A stretch of DNA of 64,000 bases from Rickettsia endosymbiont of Lasioglossum villosulum (GTDB lineage Bacteria > Pseudomonadota > Alphaproteobacteria > Rickettsiales > Rickettsiaceae). A model generated the notes under the pieces. The model made no database searches. It saw nothing but the letters and a program-made list of their open reading frames with translations, and was not told the origin of the DNA. The DNA is taken from the NCBI RefSeq assembly GCF_964026455.1, contig NZ_OZ032152.1:1054001-1118000 (forward strand). The letters run 5' to 3'. Positions within the stretch are counted from its first letter, which is position 1. Each line of letters starts with the position of its first letter. The position numbers and the translations under genes are program-made. Positions 9,757-18,678 of this stretch are shown one piece after another.

Positions 9757-11402
9757 TTAAGAATCTTACTAAAATTTTCAAAAGTATTAGCCATATCTGA
9801 CATTAGTAAACTAAATTCCAAAACATCTACTGTTTTATTTTCTTTTTCAATTTCTAATGCAATTTTCTCTTCTTTATTCCACCATCTATCAATAGCCCAA
9901 TGAACATTTGGCTCAAATTTTTCTATTGGAACTATTTTACACCGCATATCAGTATTAATAGCTTTAAATGCTTTTTTATCACCTTTAAAAAAATTATAGA
10001 GTGTAGTAGCTTCTATAAGATCATTTTGCTCAATATCAAAACGATAAACATCACGACTTTCACCAATTTCGCTCACCAAATAAGTAAAAACCGGATCACT
10101 TTGAATATCTGATTTATTAGTCTTTTTAGTTATACATAATATATATGTCTTTTTGTTTGTGGTAAAAAATGTATTTAACGGCAGCGATATTATTCCATCA
10201 ATAAAACACTCTTGACGTAATAGTGCTCTTAGGTTTGTACCATTCTGACGATTAAATATACCGTCGGGAACAATAATAAAAGCTTTGCCATTCGGCTTTA
10301 AAGCTCTAACTATCCATTCCATAAATAGCCCTTCAACACCTATAGCATTAACCTTATAATATTTTTTTAAAGCACTATCTTTTTGTATTTCTTCCTTTAA
10401 GTTGCTGCTACCACTAGTAACATATGGAGGGTTTGTAAGGATTAGATCATATACATCTTCAACAGGATCGTTTAATGTCCCTAAAATTGAATTTGTCTTA
10501 AGAGTAAATGTAGAATTAAATAATTCTGCAAATTTCTTCGTATGATTTGGATAATTTTTTATAATTTCACTAAAATAAATTAGCATATTAGCTTTTGCAA
10601 GTATAATTGTTTTTTGCTCGTCTTTATCAAACCCTTTATCAAAACCATGAATAGTTATCCTAGAGATTATTTTGTCATCTTCAACTTGATAAAAACGATC
10701 TAATTTACCTTTTATAGGCTCTAACAAAAACTTTCCAACGCCGCAAGCAGGATCGCATATAACTGCTCCCTCTTTAATTTCATCACGAGTAATCATTTCT
10801 ATTGCCCGAACTACTTTCATTGGAGTAAAAAATTGACCCCAGTTTTTTTTGCTAATACTTTCTTTTAAAAAGCTCTCAAATAATTTACTTTTAAAATCGT
10901 AATCAATATGTTCAAGCCGACCATATTTATTGAATTTATCAAGTACTTTGAAAAACACGGTACTATAACCTGCAACAGCTTTCTGATCTTTACTTACAAA
11001 TATTGAACCGTTAATTATAGTTGTATTATCTAGTGGATTATATGGAAATAATTCCTTTATTTTTTTTCTTATATTATCAACATAGAAAATTAATACTTCA
11101 TCATGAGTATCTGTTGCGTACATTTCCATTAAAGAATAAAAGCTATTTCTAGATTTTAAAATACCAAGATCACTAAGATATTTAAATATAAAAAGCTCTA
11201 CAAAAGTATAAAGACAGTTCTCGGGAGTAGCACCGCTAACACTCCAAACATCTTGCCATATAGAACTTGCTAAACAAGTCGGGTTTACTAATTTTGGTGA
11301 TAGTAATTGATTATTAGTCTCATTAATTGAATAGCTAATTTTTTCTATAAGTACCGGAAGCTGTTCGTTAAACGGGTCAAATAGTAGAGAAATATTTTTA
11401 TA
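9726..11402 (-). pseudogene. Type I-like N6-adenine DNA methylase (HsdM-like), 5'-truncated
   Basis: The protein contains the SAM-binding motif DPACGVGKFLLEPI, the catalytic DLILTNPPYVTSGSS (NPPY) and FIIVPDGIFNR, all typical of N6-adenine methylases of type I systems. The frame has its first ATG at 11129, but conserved-looking sequence (LYTFVELFIFKYLSDLGIL) continues upstream to 11402 without a start codon and ends at the stop codon of the adjacent acetyltransferase gene. The N terminus has therefore been lost by deletion. The 3' end stops at 9726 just after an A9 run (9737–9745); adding one A would continue the frame into the specificity region. A product from the ATG at 11129 is possible, but activity is unlikely. 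Confidence 0.78.
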
Positions 11403-11831
11403 TTATAAATCTTTCCTTAAATGATATGAAACTGAATCTTTTTCATAGCCATGTCTTGTGAATTCAAGTTTATATCCTAATTTTTCATAAAATGGTTTAG
11501 CCTGAAAATCCATAGTCGATAAAACAATAAAAGTACAACCACGTTCACGTGCCAATTCTTCAGCTTTTTTTATCAATAAACTTCCGTAATTTTGATTTCT
11601 ATGATTTTTATCCACAAGTAATGAAGTAATGTACAAACTACCCCACAAACTCACACCACCGACCCCTGCAATAAAATTTTTATCTTGATCTAACAAAGAA
11701 AATGAAAAGGATTGTAAATCTCCTATTAAGCCTTTTTTCTCTCGTGCATCTTTATTAAAAGCATCCCAAATTATAGCTGAATAGGCTTTATCCATTTCTT
11801 CGGCATATATAATTTCAAAATCTTGGGTCAT
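11403..11831 (-). CDS. GNAT-family N-acetyltransferase
   Basis: A 142-residue single-domain acetyltransferase. The acetyl-CoA binding motif A is visible as SLLVDKNHRNQNYGSLLIKKAEELA (V-x-x-x-xR/N-x-x-GxG/S variant), followed by CTFIVLSTMDFQAKPFYEKLGYKLEF, the typical motif B with F-Y-x-K-x-G-Y. The acceptor is unknown; similar small GNAT proteins acetylate small amines or protein N termini. Its stop codon abuts the truncated methylase remnant in the same frame, marking a deletion junction. The gene itself looks complete. Confidence 0.85.
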   Translation of the reverse strand: MTQDFEIIYAEEMDKAYSAIIWDAFNKDAREKKGLIGDLQSFSFSLLDQDKNFIAGVGGVSLWGSLYITSLLVDKNHRNQNYGSLLIKKAEELARERGCTFIVLSTMDFQAKPFYEKLGYKLEFTRHGYEKDSVSYHLRKDL

Positions 11832-11880
11832 AATTTATCTTTTTATTCATTTTTAGCTAATTGGATATTTTTAACTTCAC

Positions 11881-12130
11881 ATTGTCATCCCGTGGCGGCA
11901 CTGTTGCGTGGATCGAAAAGCATCCTCGGTGTCATACCATGGCTTGTCCACGGTATCCAGAAAATAATAAAAAATACTAATTTTATTAGTATTTTTAACT
12001 GGATCCCGCGATCAAGTCGCGGGATGACAACTGGAAAATCGATCCATGCAACAACGCCGCCACGGGATGACACCGAACACTATTTCATGAGATTGCTGCA
12101 TCGATGCTACGCATCTCCTCGCAATGACAA
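11881..12130. repeat. Palindromic repeats, family C element followed by partial family B
   Basis: From about 11884 there is TGTCATCCCGTGG, then GTCATACCATGGCTTGTCCACGG, an AT-rich core with an AATACTAATTTTATTAGTATT self-complementary centre, and GGATCCCGCGATCAAGTCGCGGGATGACA. A partial ATTGCTGCATCGATGCTACGCATCTCCTCGCAATGACA end of the family B repeat follows. No gene is apparent in 11832–12139 beyond these repeats. Confidence 0.75.
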
Positions 12131-12139
12131 TCAAAATAC

Positions 12140-12697
12140 TTAAACCATTTTACTCTTAAACTCTTCTAGTTTATTCTCTAATATTAAATTAAAGTTATCG
12201 GTTATTTTATCTATAGCCTGCTCTGCTAGTACATATTCAGATTTAGGAAAGTTATTTAGCACATAATCAGCTACATCCTGACTGTTTTGCGGTCTACCAA
12301 CACCAATTCTAATACGGTTATAATTATTTCCTATAATTCCATCAATGGACTTTAAACCGTTATGTCCACCATTTCCACCACCAGTTTTAAACTTTATTTT
12401 ACCCAATTCTAAATCAATATCATCATGAATAACAAAGATTTTTTCAAGAGGAATATTATAATATGTTTTTACTGCTATCACCGACTTACCCGATAAATTC
12501 ATGTAAGTAGTAGGTTTTATGAATATTAGCTTCTGCCCACTATTAGTACTTTCAGCAATTTCGCAATGAAATTTTTTCTTTACGCTAAATGATGCATCAT
12601 ATTGTTTTGCTATATTTTCTAAAGCAATAAAGCCAATATTATGCCTTGTATGCTCATACTCTTTACCTGGATTACCAAGACCAATAATAAGCATCAT
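12140..12697 (-). CDS. pth: Peptidyl-tRNA hydrolase (Pth)
   Basis: Pth releases peptides from peptidyl-tRNAs that drop off the ribosome. The 185-residue protein begins MLIIGLGNPGKEYEHTRHNIGF, containing the conserved asparagine and the catalytic histidine (TRHNIG), and continues with FIKPTTYMNLSGKSV, VIHDDIDLELGKIK and GGGNGGHNGLKSI, the canonical Pth signature blocks. Length is normal. In many bacteria pth lies next to rplY; here they are in that order on the minus strand (rplY upstream) but separated by about 475 bases of repeats, so an ancestral operon seems to have been split by insertions. Confidence 0.97.
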   Translation of the reverse strand: MMLIIGLGNPGKEYEHTRHNIGFIALENIAKQYDASFSVKKKFHCEIAESTNSGQKLIFIKPTTYMNLSGKSVIAVKTYYNIPLEKIFVIHDDIDLELGKIKFKTGGGNGGHNGLKSIDGIIGNNYNRIRIGVGRPQNSQDVADYVLNNFPKSEYVLAEQAIDKITDNFNLILENKLEEFKSKMV

Positions 12698-12759
12698 AAT
12701 ATTATACTCGTTTAATATGGAAAATTTTAAAGATATATATGATTTGAAATAGAATTAGG

Positions 12760-13140
12760 ATGTGCGTATTTTGTTCTTGTGCGAATCTTACTCCTATGTG
12801 GTCATTTCCGCTTAAGGCTTACCCCGCGTGGGTTCAAAAGCACCCTAAGGTAGTCATCTAGTTGCTTGGGAACTAGATCCAGAAAATAATAAAAAATACT
12901 AATTTTATTAGTATTTTTAACTGGATACCTTGGAGCCGGTCTTATTGCATGACTCCTCCAATGTCATTCCCAGCAACGGCGGGAATCCAGTCAATTATAT
13001 TGTCATCCCGTGACTTGATCACGGGATCTTGTGCCATAGAATGTGTCCTGAGATACCGCAGTCAAGCCGCGGTATGACAGACTTTTTTCTAGATTCCCGC
13101 CTCCGCGGGAATGACATACAAGGCATTTTCCGAGCCATAC
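12760..13140. repeat. Tandemly packed palindromic repeats between rplY and pth
   Basis: This 475-base gap (12698–13172) holds no gene that I can see. It contains a family C element with an AATACTAATTTTATTAGTATT core (about 12870–12925), a TCATTCCCAGCAACGGCGGGAAT fragment, a GTCATCCCGTGACTTGATCACGGGATC hairpin (from about 13001), GATACCGCAGTCAAGCCGCGGTATGACA, and ATTCCCGCCTCCGCGGGAATGACA (about 13091–13114). Successive insertion of elements into elements is the simplest reading. Confidence 0.7.
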
Positions 13141-13172
13141 AACAACGCTTTTAGTTAGCAATAAAAATTATT

Positions 13173-13781
13173 TTACTTCGCTGCTTCAGCTGGTTGCTCG
13201 CTTTCAGCTTCAGTTTTTGCTCCTCTACGTCCTATTATAGTTGCAAGCACAAATTCTTTCTTTGTAGTAAAGCTACAACCTTCTGGTAGTTTTACTTTTG
13301 AAGATTTTAATGAAGTAGCAATCGGCATATTAGTAACGTCAATAGTTACGTTTCTTGGAATATTATTAACATCACATAATAAAGTAACTCTTCTTTTTAC
13401 TATATTGAAATATCCGCCTCTTTTAACGCCTAATGCTCTTTCTTTCCCTTCATATACTACAGGAACTTCCATTTTTTGGGTTTTATCTTCTAAAAAAACA
13501 AAATCAACGTGACGTACTATATCTGTAACAGGATGTAATTCTACAGCTTTCGGCAGCACTTTATATTGCTTACCATCGATTTTTAAACTAATTAGCTGAG
13601 ATATGAAAGCTGGCTTTCTATAATATTTTGTTATTTCTTTTTCTTCTAAAGAAATACTAACTGGGGTTTTCTTTGCACCATAAATAATAGCAGGAACACG
13701 CCCCTCTCTTCTTAATGCTCTTGCTGCACCCGTACCAAATTCATTGCGAGACTTTGCTTCAAGTTCTAATATTTCACTCAT
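13173..13781 (-). CDS. rplY: 50S ribosomal protein L25 (CTC family)
   Basis: L25 binds 5S rRNA in the large subunit. The 202-residue product is the long CTC-type form: an N-terminal L25 domain ([19 protein letters not shown], then GRVPAIIYG, near residues 7–36) and a C-terminal TL5-like beta domain ending in [40 protein letters not shown] is diagnostic. It is upstream of pth on the same strand. The ATG at 13781 gives the usual [10 protein letters not shown] start. Confidence 0.96.
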   Translation of the reverse strand: MSEILELEAKSRNEFGTGAARALRREGRVPAIIYGAKKTPVSISLEEKEITKYYRKPAFISQLISLKIDGKQYKVLPKAVELHPVTDIVRHVDFVFLEDKTQKMEVPVVYEGKERALGVKRGGYFNIVKRRVTLLCDVNNIPRNVTIDVTNMPIATSLKSSKVKLPEGCSFTTKKEFVLATIIGRRGAKTEAESEQPAEAAK

Positions 13782-13855
13782 TATTTCAACACTTTAAACT
13801 TTATAAAAAGGTTATAATAGTACTAATTAATCTAAAATTCAAGATATATTTGTAA

Positions 13856-14533
13856 TTACTCTATGCCTATAAATTTATGAGTTTGTACTGACAACCTAGC
13901 ACCACTCTCTAAAGCTAATTTTACCGCTAATTCGTTATTTTCTTTGTTAAGTTTTTGATCATTTTGATCCATAGGCTGAACAAAAACCGGTATATTGTAA
14001 GCAGTTTGTCCTATTTCAGGTATTAAGCTATACTCTAAAATATTCTTAGCAATGATAAATTTTACAGCACTAATTTTAGGCAATAAATCTTCTCTGATTT
14101 TGCTATAGCCGTTTTTACCTGCTTTAGGCGAGCATATTATAGATACTTTATCCGGCAAAGAACTATATAACGTGCCGTTAGTTTCTATCTGCACCTTAAA
14201 ATCTTGTTCTAATAATTTTTGGCACAATAATTCTATAGGTTGACGCATCGGCTCACCACCCGTTATCACTACTAACTTAACTGATTGCTTGTTTTTAGAA
14301 TTTAAAGTAAGTAGGCTAACCTTAGATAAAATATCATCTATTTTGATTGTTTCGAAATTTTCAAATTCTGTATCACAAAAATCGCACGCAAGGTTACATC
14401 CTCCAAACCTGATGAATATGGCAGGAACACCTACAAATATTCCCTCACCTTGAATAGTTTTAAAAATAGATTGCACTTGTAATTGCGTCCCGTCACCTTT
14501 TAATATTCCTCTTTTAGGATTTTGCCCAAACAT
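13856..14533 (-). CDS. queE: 7-carboxy-7-deazaguanine synthase (QueE), radical SAM
   Basis: QueE converts 6-carboxy-tetrahydropterin to 7-carboxy-7-deazaguanine in queuosine synthesis. Residues carry the radical-SAM cluster motif CNLACDFC (CxxxCxxC), the N-terminal FKTIQGEGIFVGVPAIFIR block and VVITGGEPMRQPI. The frame is open from 14650, but the first 39 codons encode a hydrophobic AT-rich tail with no family similarity. I chose the ATG at 14533 (MFGQNPKRGIL), giving 225 residues, the normal length. queA, which acts later in the same pathway, is also in this window. Confidence 0.93.
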   Translation of the reverse strand: MFGQNPKRGILKGDGTQLQVQSIFKTIQGEGIFVGVPAIFIRFGGCNLACDFCDTEFENFETIKIDDILSKVSLLTLNSKNKQSVKLVVITGGEPMRQPIELLCQKLLEQDFKVQIETNGTLYSSLPDKVSIICSPKAGKNGYSKIREDLLPKISAVKFIIAKNILEYSLIPEIGQTAYNIPVFVQPMDQNDQKLNKENNELAVKLALESGARLSVQTHKFIGIE

Positions 14534-14756
14534 TATTTTGCAATTAAAAACGTTAATGATTACTATTATAGCATAAATAACAATATAGTTAAAGTTACTA
14601 ATTTTAGCATAAATAACATATAGTAATAAATTACAAAAAACGTCTTGCAATAAATTATAAAAGAAACTATTATTTAGCTTTCAATCGGTAACGTGGCTTT
14701 GGTATGCCTAAATATTACCGGTAAATGTCTTATAAATACCAAATTAAAGGAAAATC

Positions 14757-14963
14757 ATGCCTAAATTAAAAACAAAATCTGCTGTAAAAAAGCGTTTTAA
14801 ACTTACTGCTAGTGGTAAAGTGGTTGCATCTCAAGCAGGTAAAAAACATTTTATGCGTCGTCGTACTAAAGCTCAAATTCGTAACTTACGTGGAACTACG
14901 ATACTTTGTGATCAAGATGGATATAACATCAAAAAATATTTTCTTCCATATGGTACAAATTAA
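14757..14963 (+). CDS. rpmI: 50S ribosomal protein L35
   Basis: A 68-residue basic ribosomal protein with the L35 signature ([38 protein letters not shown]). It is preceded by an AAAGGA Shine–Dalgarno-like sequence. rplT follows 15 bases downstream in the normal rpmI–rplT pair; infC, often upstream, is absent here. The leader contains CGGTAA (about 14689) and TTACCG (about 14716) arms and an ACCGGT block, a possible hairpin that could serve L20 autoregulation; this is a weak inference. Confidence 0.96.
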
Positions 14964-14978
14964 TTAAGGAGCTAAAAA

Positions 14979-15332
14979 ATGACACGTGCAAAATCAGGAA
15001 AAATTTCCAAAAATCGACATAAAAAAATCCTCAAACTTGCAAAAGGTTATAGGGGTAGAGCTAGTACTTGCTTTAGAGTAGCTATTGAGAAAGTAGAAAA
15101 AGGACTACAATATGCTTACAGAGATCGCAGAAATCGTAAGCGTGATTTCAGAGGTCTGTGGATTCAAAGAATAAATGCAGCGGTAAGAGAGCATGGTTTA
15201 GTATATTCTCAATTTATGGGGGCTCTTAAAAAAGCTCAAATCGACATAGATCGTAAAGTCCTTGCAGAACTTGCTGTAAATAACAATGAAGGATTTGCAA
15301 GTATCGTAGAACAAGCAAAGGCACATATTTAA
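14979..15332 (+). CDS. rplT: 50S ribosomal protein L20
   Basis: A 117-residue basic protein that binds 23S rRNA early in assembly. It begins [20 protein letters not shown] and contains [20 protein letters not shown] and [20 protein letters not shown], all diagnostic for L20. A GGAG ribosome binding site lies 7 bases before the ATG. Length is normal and it is coupled to rpmI. L20 commonly represses its own operon by binding the leader. Confidence 0.97.
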   Translation: MTRAKSGKISKNRHKKILKLAKGYRGRASTCFRVAIEKVEKGLQYAYRDRRNRKRDFRGLWIQRINAAVREHGLVYSQFMGALKKAQIDIDRKVLAELAVNNNEGFASIVEQAKAHI

Positions 15333-15341
15333 TATAGACAA

Positions 15342-15433
15342 CGTCATTGCGAAGCCACTTCGTTGCTGTGGCAATCCATATACAATACTGGATTGCTTCG
15401 TCAAATTACCTTGTAATTTTTCTCGCAATGACA
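15342..15433. repeat. Palindromic repeat, family B
   Basis: The ends are CGTCATTGCGA and TCGCAATGACA, inverted with respect to one another, and the centre has GGCAATCCA...TGGATTGCTTCGTC. It fills the gap between rplT and rpmH and could fold into a long hairpin in the rplT 3' untranslated region. Confidence 0.85.
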
Positions 15434-15477
15434 TTTATTTCATTATAAATAATTAATTTTCGTTTGGTATAAATATT

Positions 15478-15612
15478 ATGAAGCGTACATTTCAACCTAG
15501 TAATTTAGTAAGAAAAAGAAGACATGGTTTTAGAGCTAGAATGGCTACTCCCTCTGGAAGAGCAATTTTAAGAAACCGTCGTGCTAAAGGCAGAAAAAAA
15601 CTATCCGCATAA
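15478..15612 (+). CDS. rpmH: 50S ribosomal protein L34
   Basis: A 44-residue protein starting [20 protein letters not shown] and ending [11 protein letters not shown], the complete L34 sequence. It is immediately upstream of rnpA, the near-universal rpmH–rnpA arrangement. Length, start and stop are all as expected. Confidence 0.97.
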   Translation: MKRTFQPSNLVRKRRHGFRARMATPSGRAILRNRRAKGRKKLSA

Positions 15613-15633
15613 ATACTAATCTGACCTATTCAA

Positions 15634-15996
15634 TTGTTTATCACCTCTTTAAAAAATCAAAAGGAATTTGAGCTTATAAATAAGCTTGGCAAAAAATTTT
15701 ATGAAAAATATTTTATTTTGGTGATAGCAAAGAACATCCCAAAAATCTTTCTTGAATCAAAATATAATATCTTCCTAGGAATAAAAGTTAGCAAAAAGCT
15801 AAATAAAAAAGCTGTAGTACGTAATAAAATTAAAAGACGTATAAAACATCTTATTAGGCTTATTTGTAATAATTCTAATCTCAAAAAGCTTGCGATGATA
15901 ATTATTCCAAGAAAGGGCTTTGATACGGCAGACTTTTCAGTATTAAATCATGAATTGAGCAAAGCAATTTTAGATTTTTACAATTCAAAAAAATAA
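15634..15996 (+). CDS. rnpA: Ribonuclease P protein component
   Basis: RnpA assists the RNase P RNA in 5' processing of tRNA precursors. The 120-residue basic protein contains [20 protein letters not shown], which includes the RNR-type motif, followed by RRIKHLIR and the C-terminal [14 protein letters not shown] block. The start is TTG at 15634 (read as Met), 21 bases after the rpmH stop; no ATG lies in frame near the N terminus. yidD/yidC do not follow here. Confidence 0.93.
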   Translation: MFITSLKNQKEFELINKLGKKFYEKYFILVIAKNIPKIFLESKYNIFLGIKVSKKLNKKAVVRNKIKRRIKHLIRLICNNSNLKKLAMIIIPRKGFDTADFSVLNHELSKAILDFYNSKK

Positions 15997-16028
15997 TACA
16001 CTGAATTTTGTGACAGGCATGAGAGTAG

Positions 16029-16540
16029 AACAATAGTACCAGACAGTTTTTATTCTATGTCATTCCCGCTTAAGGCTTGCCCCTGCATAGATCGGTTTTT
16101 CCGTCTGAGCTAAGGAAATTACGAAGTAATTGACGAAGCAAGGAAGTAAAAAAATGCTAACTTTATAACATTTTTTATTATTTTTTTCTGGATTGCCACG
16201 CTCATTTCATTCACTCGCAATGACGATTCTCGATCCACGCAGGCAATGCCTTTGTGGGAATAATATAAAAGCCTTATTGCGTAAATCAAAAAATACTTTC
16301 GGTATCATCCCGTGAGCTTGTCCAATAGTACCGGACAGTTTAAAAAAAATGTTATATTTTATTCAGGTGTAAGTGACCTTATATGTCATTCCCGCGAAAG
16401 CGGGAATCCAAGAAAAAAATCTAAATACAGCAATTTTTTAGAATATAAAAGCTCGATTTATCTCGCTTTATGCTGGATTCCCGCTTCCGCGGGAATGACA
16501 TAGAATAATAACTGTCCAGTACTATTGAAAAAGCCACGGG
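16029..16540. mobile_element. Nested palindromic elements with AATAGTACCGGACAGTT termini
   Basis: An outer element begins ATCATCCCGTGAGCTTGTCC (16304) and ends GCCACGGGAT (about 16532–16541). It is interrupted by a middle element with inverted termini CAATAGTACCGGACAGTT (16323–16340) and AACTGTCCAGTACTATTG (about 16510–16527). Inside that is a third hairpin element, GTCATTCCCGCGAAAGCGGGAATCC (from 16384) to GCGGGAATGAC (about 16489–16499). A further terminus, CAATAGTACCAGACAGTT, stands at 16033. No gene is visible in 15997–16617; the short open frame at 16312–16503 is repeat sequence. Confidence 0.65.
16085..16262. repeat. Palindromic repeat, family A (inverted copy)
   Basis: Compared with positions 1–160, this copy is in the opposite orientation. 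It shows GATCGGTTTTTCCGTCTGAG, AGGAAATTACGAAGTAATTG, an AT-rich centre, and GGATTGCCACGCTCATTTCATTC before CGCAATGACG and CGATCCACGCAGGCAATGCC. It lies within the 621-base gene-free stretch 15997–16617. Confidence 0.8.
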
Positions 16541-16617
16541 ATAACAATCTTTCACCTTTATCACTAACTATCAAAATGTTGTTTTAAAACCTAAGATTTT
16601 TAGCACAACATTTATAT

Positions 16618-18636
16618 CTAACGTGTTGGGCTATTTCTCATTGCTAGAGTTTTTCTTAGATCGTCTTGAAAATTATTATTTCCTTGCTGCTTATTCCCAT
16701 CTTGAGATGTGTGTATAGTTTTTAATGTTTCTTGCAATTTCGGTGGAATAGCAAACATTGGAGATGGTTTTGGACCAACCCCACCTGGAGGTGGTGGAGG
16801 TGGCGGAATAGGAACGCCTTGTCCCGGCATTGGAGGTGGCGGTGGCGGAGGAATAGGAACACCTTTCCCCGGAGGTGGTGGTGGTGGAGGCGGTATAACA
16901 CCAGGTTTTATAGGTTGTGTAGCTGGATTATTAGCGATTATAGCCTTACTAGCAGCTTCTTCTTGTAATCTTTGCTCTTTTCTAAGCCTGATTAATTCCA
17001 TAGCAGCTTGTTGCTGCTTATCAGCTGCAGTAGGCTCACCTTTTAAAGCCGAAGATTGTGAGCTTTTATTAAATTGTTTCTCTCTTTCTTCAGCAGTATT
17101 TATAGTATTATGTTCTTTTTTTATGCTTTCAAGATGCTTAGTAACTCCTTCTAATTCAGCGACAATTCTCCATTTTTCTTCTTTAGTAATATTAGAATTA
17201 GCTTTTTTTTCTTCAAGCTCTTTCTTTTTATTTTCTAGCTCTTCCTGTTTTTGCTTTAATTCCTCTAAACATTTTTTGTGATTATCTATTTGTGCTTTAG
17301 GTTCTTCGTTTTTAGTTACTGGAGCATTAATAGCTTGCTTTTTTTGTGCATTTTTCCAAGCTAACTCTTCTGCAAACGAATTAAATTTTGGCTTTTTTAC
17401 TGGTTGATTTAGCTCTTCTATTGGTTGAGTTTTTGCTGGCTGAATGCCTATCTCTGCTTCTTTGAGATCTTGAAAATTTGTTTCAGAGGCTAAAGGAATG
17501 CTTTTAGTGTCAGGTATTTCTGGATCAACTTGTTGTACTTTTGCAGTAGTTTCTTTTATTTGATTATGAAGATCTACCACTGAATTTGCTTTTCTTAGTT
17601 CTTGTTCAGGGTTTTTATAATAATTTTCTAAGTCCTGTTTTAGATAATCATATGTTGCTTTAATAGAGGTTACTTTAGTGTCAAAACTTGCTGCAATTTG
17701 AGCTGCTAATTTTAAAGATTGCTCTGATCCCCCTTTAGGCTGAATCATAAGCTTACTTTTTTCTCCTAAAAACCATTTTGACAAAATATTTGGCTTATAA
17801 ACTTGTATTTCTACCTCTGCATTACCTGCTTTAACTGATACACTACCCTCATAACCTGTAAACTTATTAAGCCATGTTTTTGGTTGTTTATGCTCGGCAG
17901 TTACATTATTTCCTAGATTAGAAAAAACTTTGTTTATATCTGTTTTTGCTGTTAAAAAATCATCTAGTTTTTTAAAAGTTTTATCATTTTGTAAACTTAT
18001 ACCGGCTATTTCATAACCAGTAGCAGTTTCTATAAAATTTGCTTCAAAAGGCTCTGCCTTTATTCCATTATAGATATTTTCTAAGAACTCATTGCTAAAA
18101 TTTTTACCACTCTTAATTCCTTGCAATTTACTTTCTGTATTTAAACCTTTTAGTTGATCCTTAAACTGATCAATTGTCCATTTATCTTTTACGCTAGGAT
18201 TATGAAGATTAGTATTAAGACCTACAGTAGCGTAAGCTGATATAAAAGCTGCGTCTGCATGATTTATGTCAGTAGTAGTATTTTGCTCATGATATTTAGA
18301 GGCAAAACTTTCAACCAATCTATCTATTTTTTGAGCCTCACCTGGTAATTTAAAAGCCTTTAAAAACTCTCTTAAACTTTTCAAATAATTTTTATCTTTA
18401 AAATCAAATTGTTTAACAAAACTATCCAATACTTTTTTATTATCTTCTCCATCTGTTCCAAGATAATCCCCAACAGCTACTAAATCTAAATTATTTTTTT
18501 CCTCACGAAAAAACTTAGCTGTCTCTTCTGCAAAATCTTTATTATTACTAGCACACCATTCTTTAATCTTACTGATTCCATCTTTAGGTTTATCATTAAA
18601 TGAACTTATTACTTCTCTTTTTATTAGGGGGTCCAT
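16618..18636 (-). CDS. ralF: RalF-like Sec7-domain Arf guanine-nucleotide exchange effector
   Basis: RalF proteins of Legionella and Rickettsia are type IV secreted effectors that activate host Arf GTPases. Residues about 1–195 form a Sec7 domain with the catalytic motif FKLPGEAQKIDRLVESFASK; the glutamic-finger position is Glu100. The second motif, DAAFISAYATVGLNTNLHNP, is also intact. Residues about 196–355 match the expected position of the Sec7-capping domain. A long variable tail follows with lysine/glutamate-rich coiled coil (about 450–505) and three PPPPPPP tracts in a VPIPPPPPPP–PGQG repeat (about 595–640). The full 672-residue form is present, unlike the truncated versions in many spotted-fever species. 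It lies 42 bases after maeB and may be co-transcribed. Confidence 0.9.
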   Translation of the reverse strand: MDPLIKREVISSFNDKPKDGISKIKEWCASNNKDFAEETAKFFREEKNNLDLVAVGDYLGTDGEDNKKVLDSFVKQFDFKDKNYLKSLREFLKAFKLPGEAQKIDRLVESFASKYHEQNTTTDINHADAAFISAYATVGLNTNLHNPSVKDKWTIDQFKDQLKGLNTESKLQGIKSGKNFSNEFLENIYNGIKAEPFEANFIETATGYEIAGISLQNDKTFKKLDDFLTAKTDINKVFSNLGNNVTAEHKQPKTWLNKFTGYEGSVSVKAGNAEVEIQVYKPNILSKWFLGEKSKLMIQPKGGSEQSLKLAAQIAASFDTKVTSIKATYDYLKQDLENYYKNPEQELRKANSVVDLHNQIKETTAKVQQVDPEIPDTKSIPLASETNFQDLKEAEIGIQPAKTQPIEELNQPVKKPKFNSFAEELAWKNAQKKQAINAPVTKNEEPKAQIDNHKKCLEELKQKQEELENKKKELEEKKANSNITKEEKWRIVAELEGVTKHLESIKKEHNTINTAEEREKQFNKSSQSSALKGEPTAADKQQQAAMELIRLRKEQRLQEEAASKAIIANNPATQPIKPGVIPPPPPPPPGKGVPIPPPPPPPMPGQGVPIPPPPPPPGGVGPKPSPMFAIPPKLQETLKTIHTSQDGNKQQGNNNFQDDLRKTLAMRNSPTR

Positions 18637-18678
18637 AACTATCTCTCATAAGTTAATTATTATTAATCTTTAATATAG

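Noticed and set aside
8649..11402. A working type I restriction–modification system
   Set aside because: No hsdR is present, the methylase lacks its N terminus and the specificity part is frameshifted.
12140..13781. A gene between rplY and pth
   Set aside because: The gap of about 475 bases consists of palindromic elements; no frame has coding character outside them.
13856..14650. QueE start at 14650
   Set aside because: The extra 39 residues are hydrophobic, AT-driven and unlike any QueE; the ATG at 14533 gives family length.
16312..16503. Short frame with CHSRESGNP
   Set aside because: It lies wholly within palindromic repeats, and this peptide is the common artefact of translating the GTCATTCCCGCG repeat.
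16709..17281. A glycine-rich 190-residue frame on the plus strand
   Set aside because: It is the antisense shadow of the RalF polyproline tail; GGT/GGA runs mirror CCA/CCT codons. RalF has coherent domains on the minus strand.
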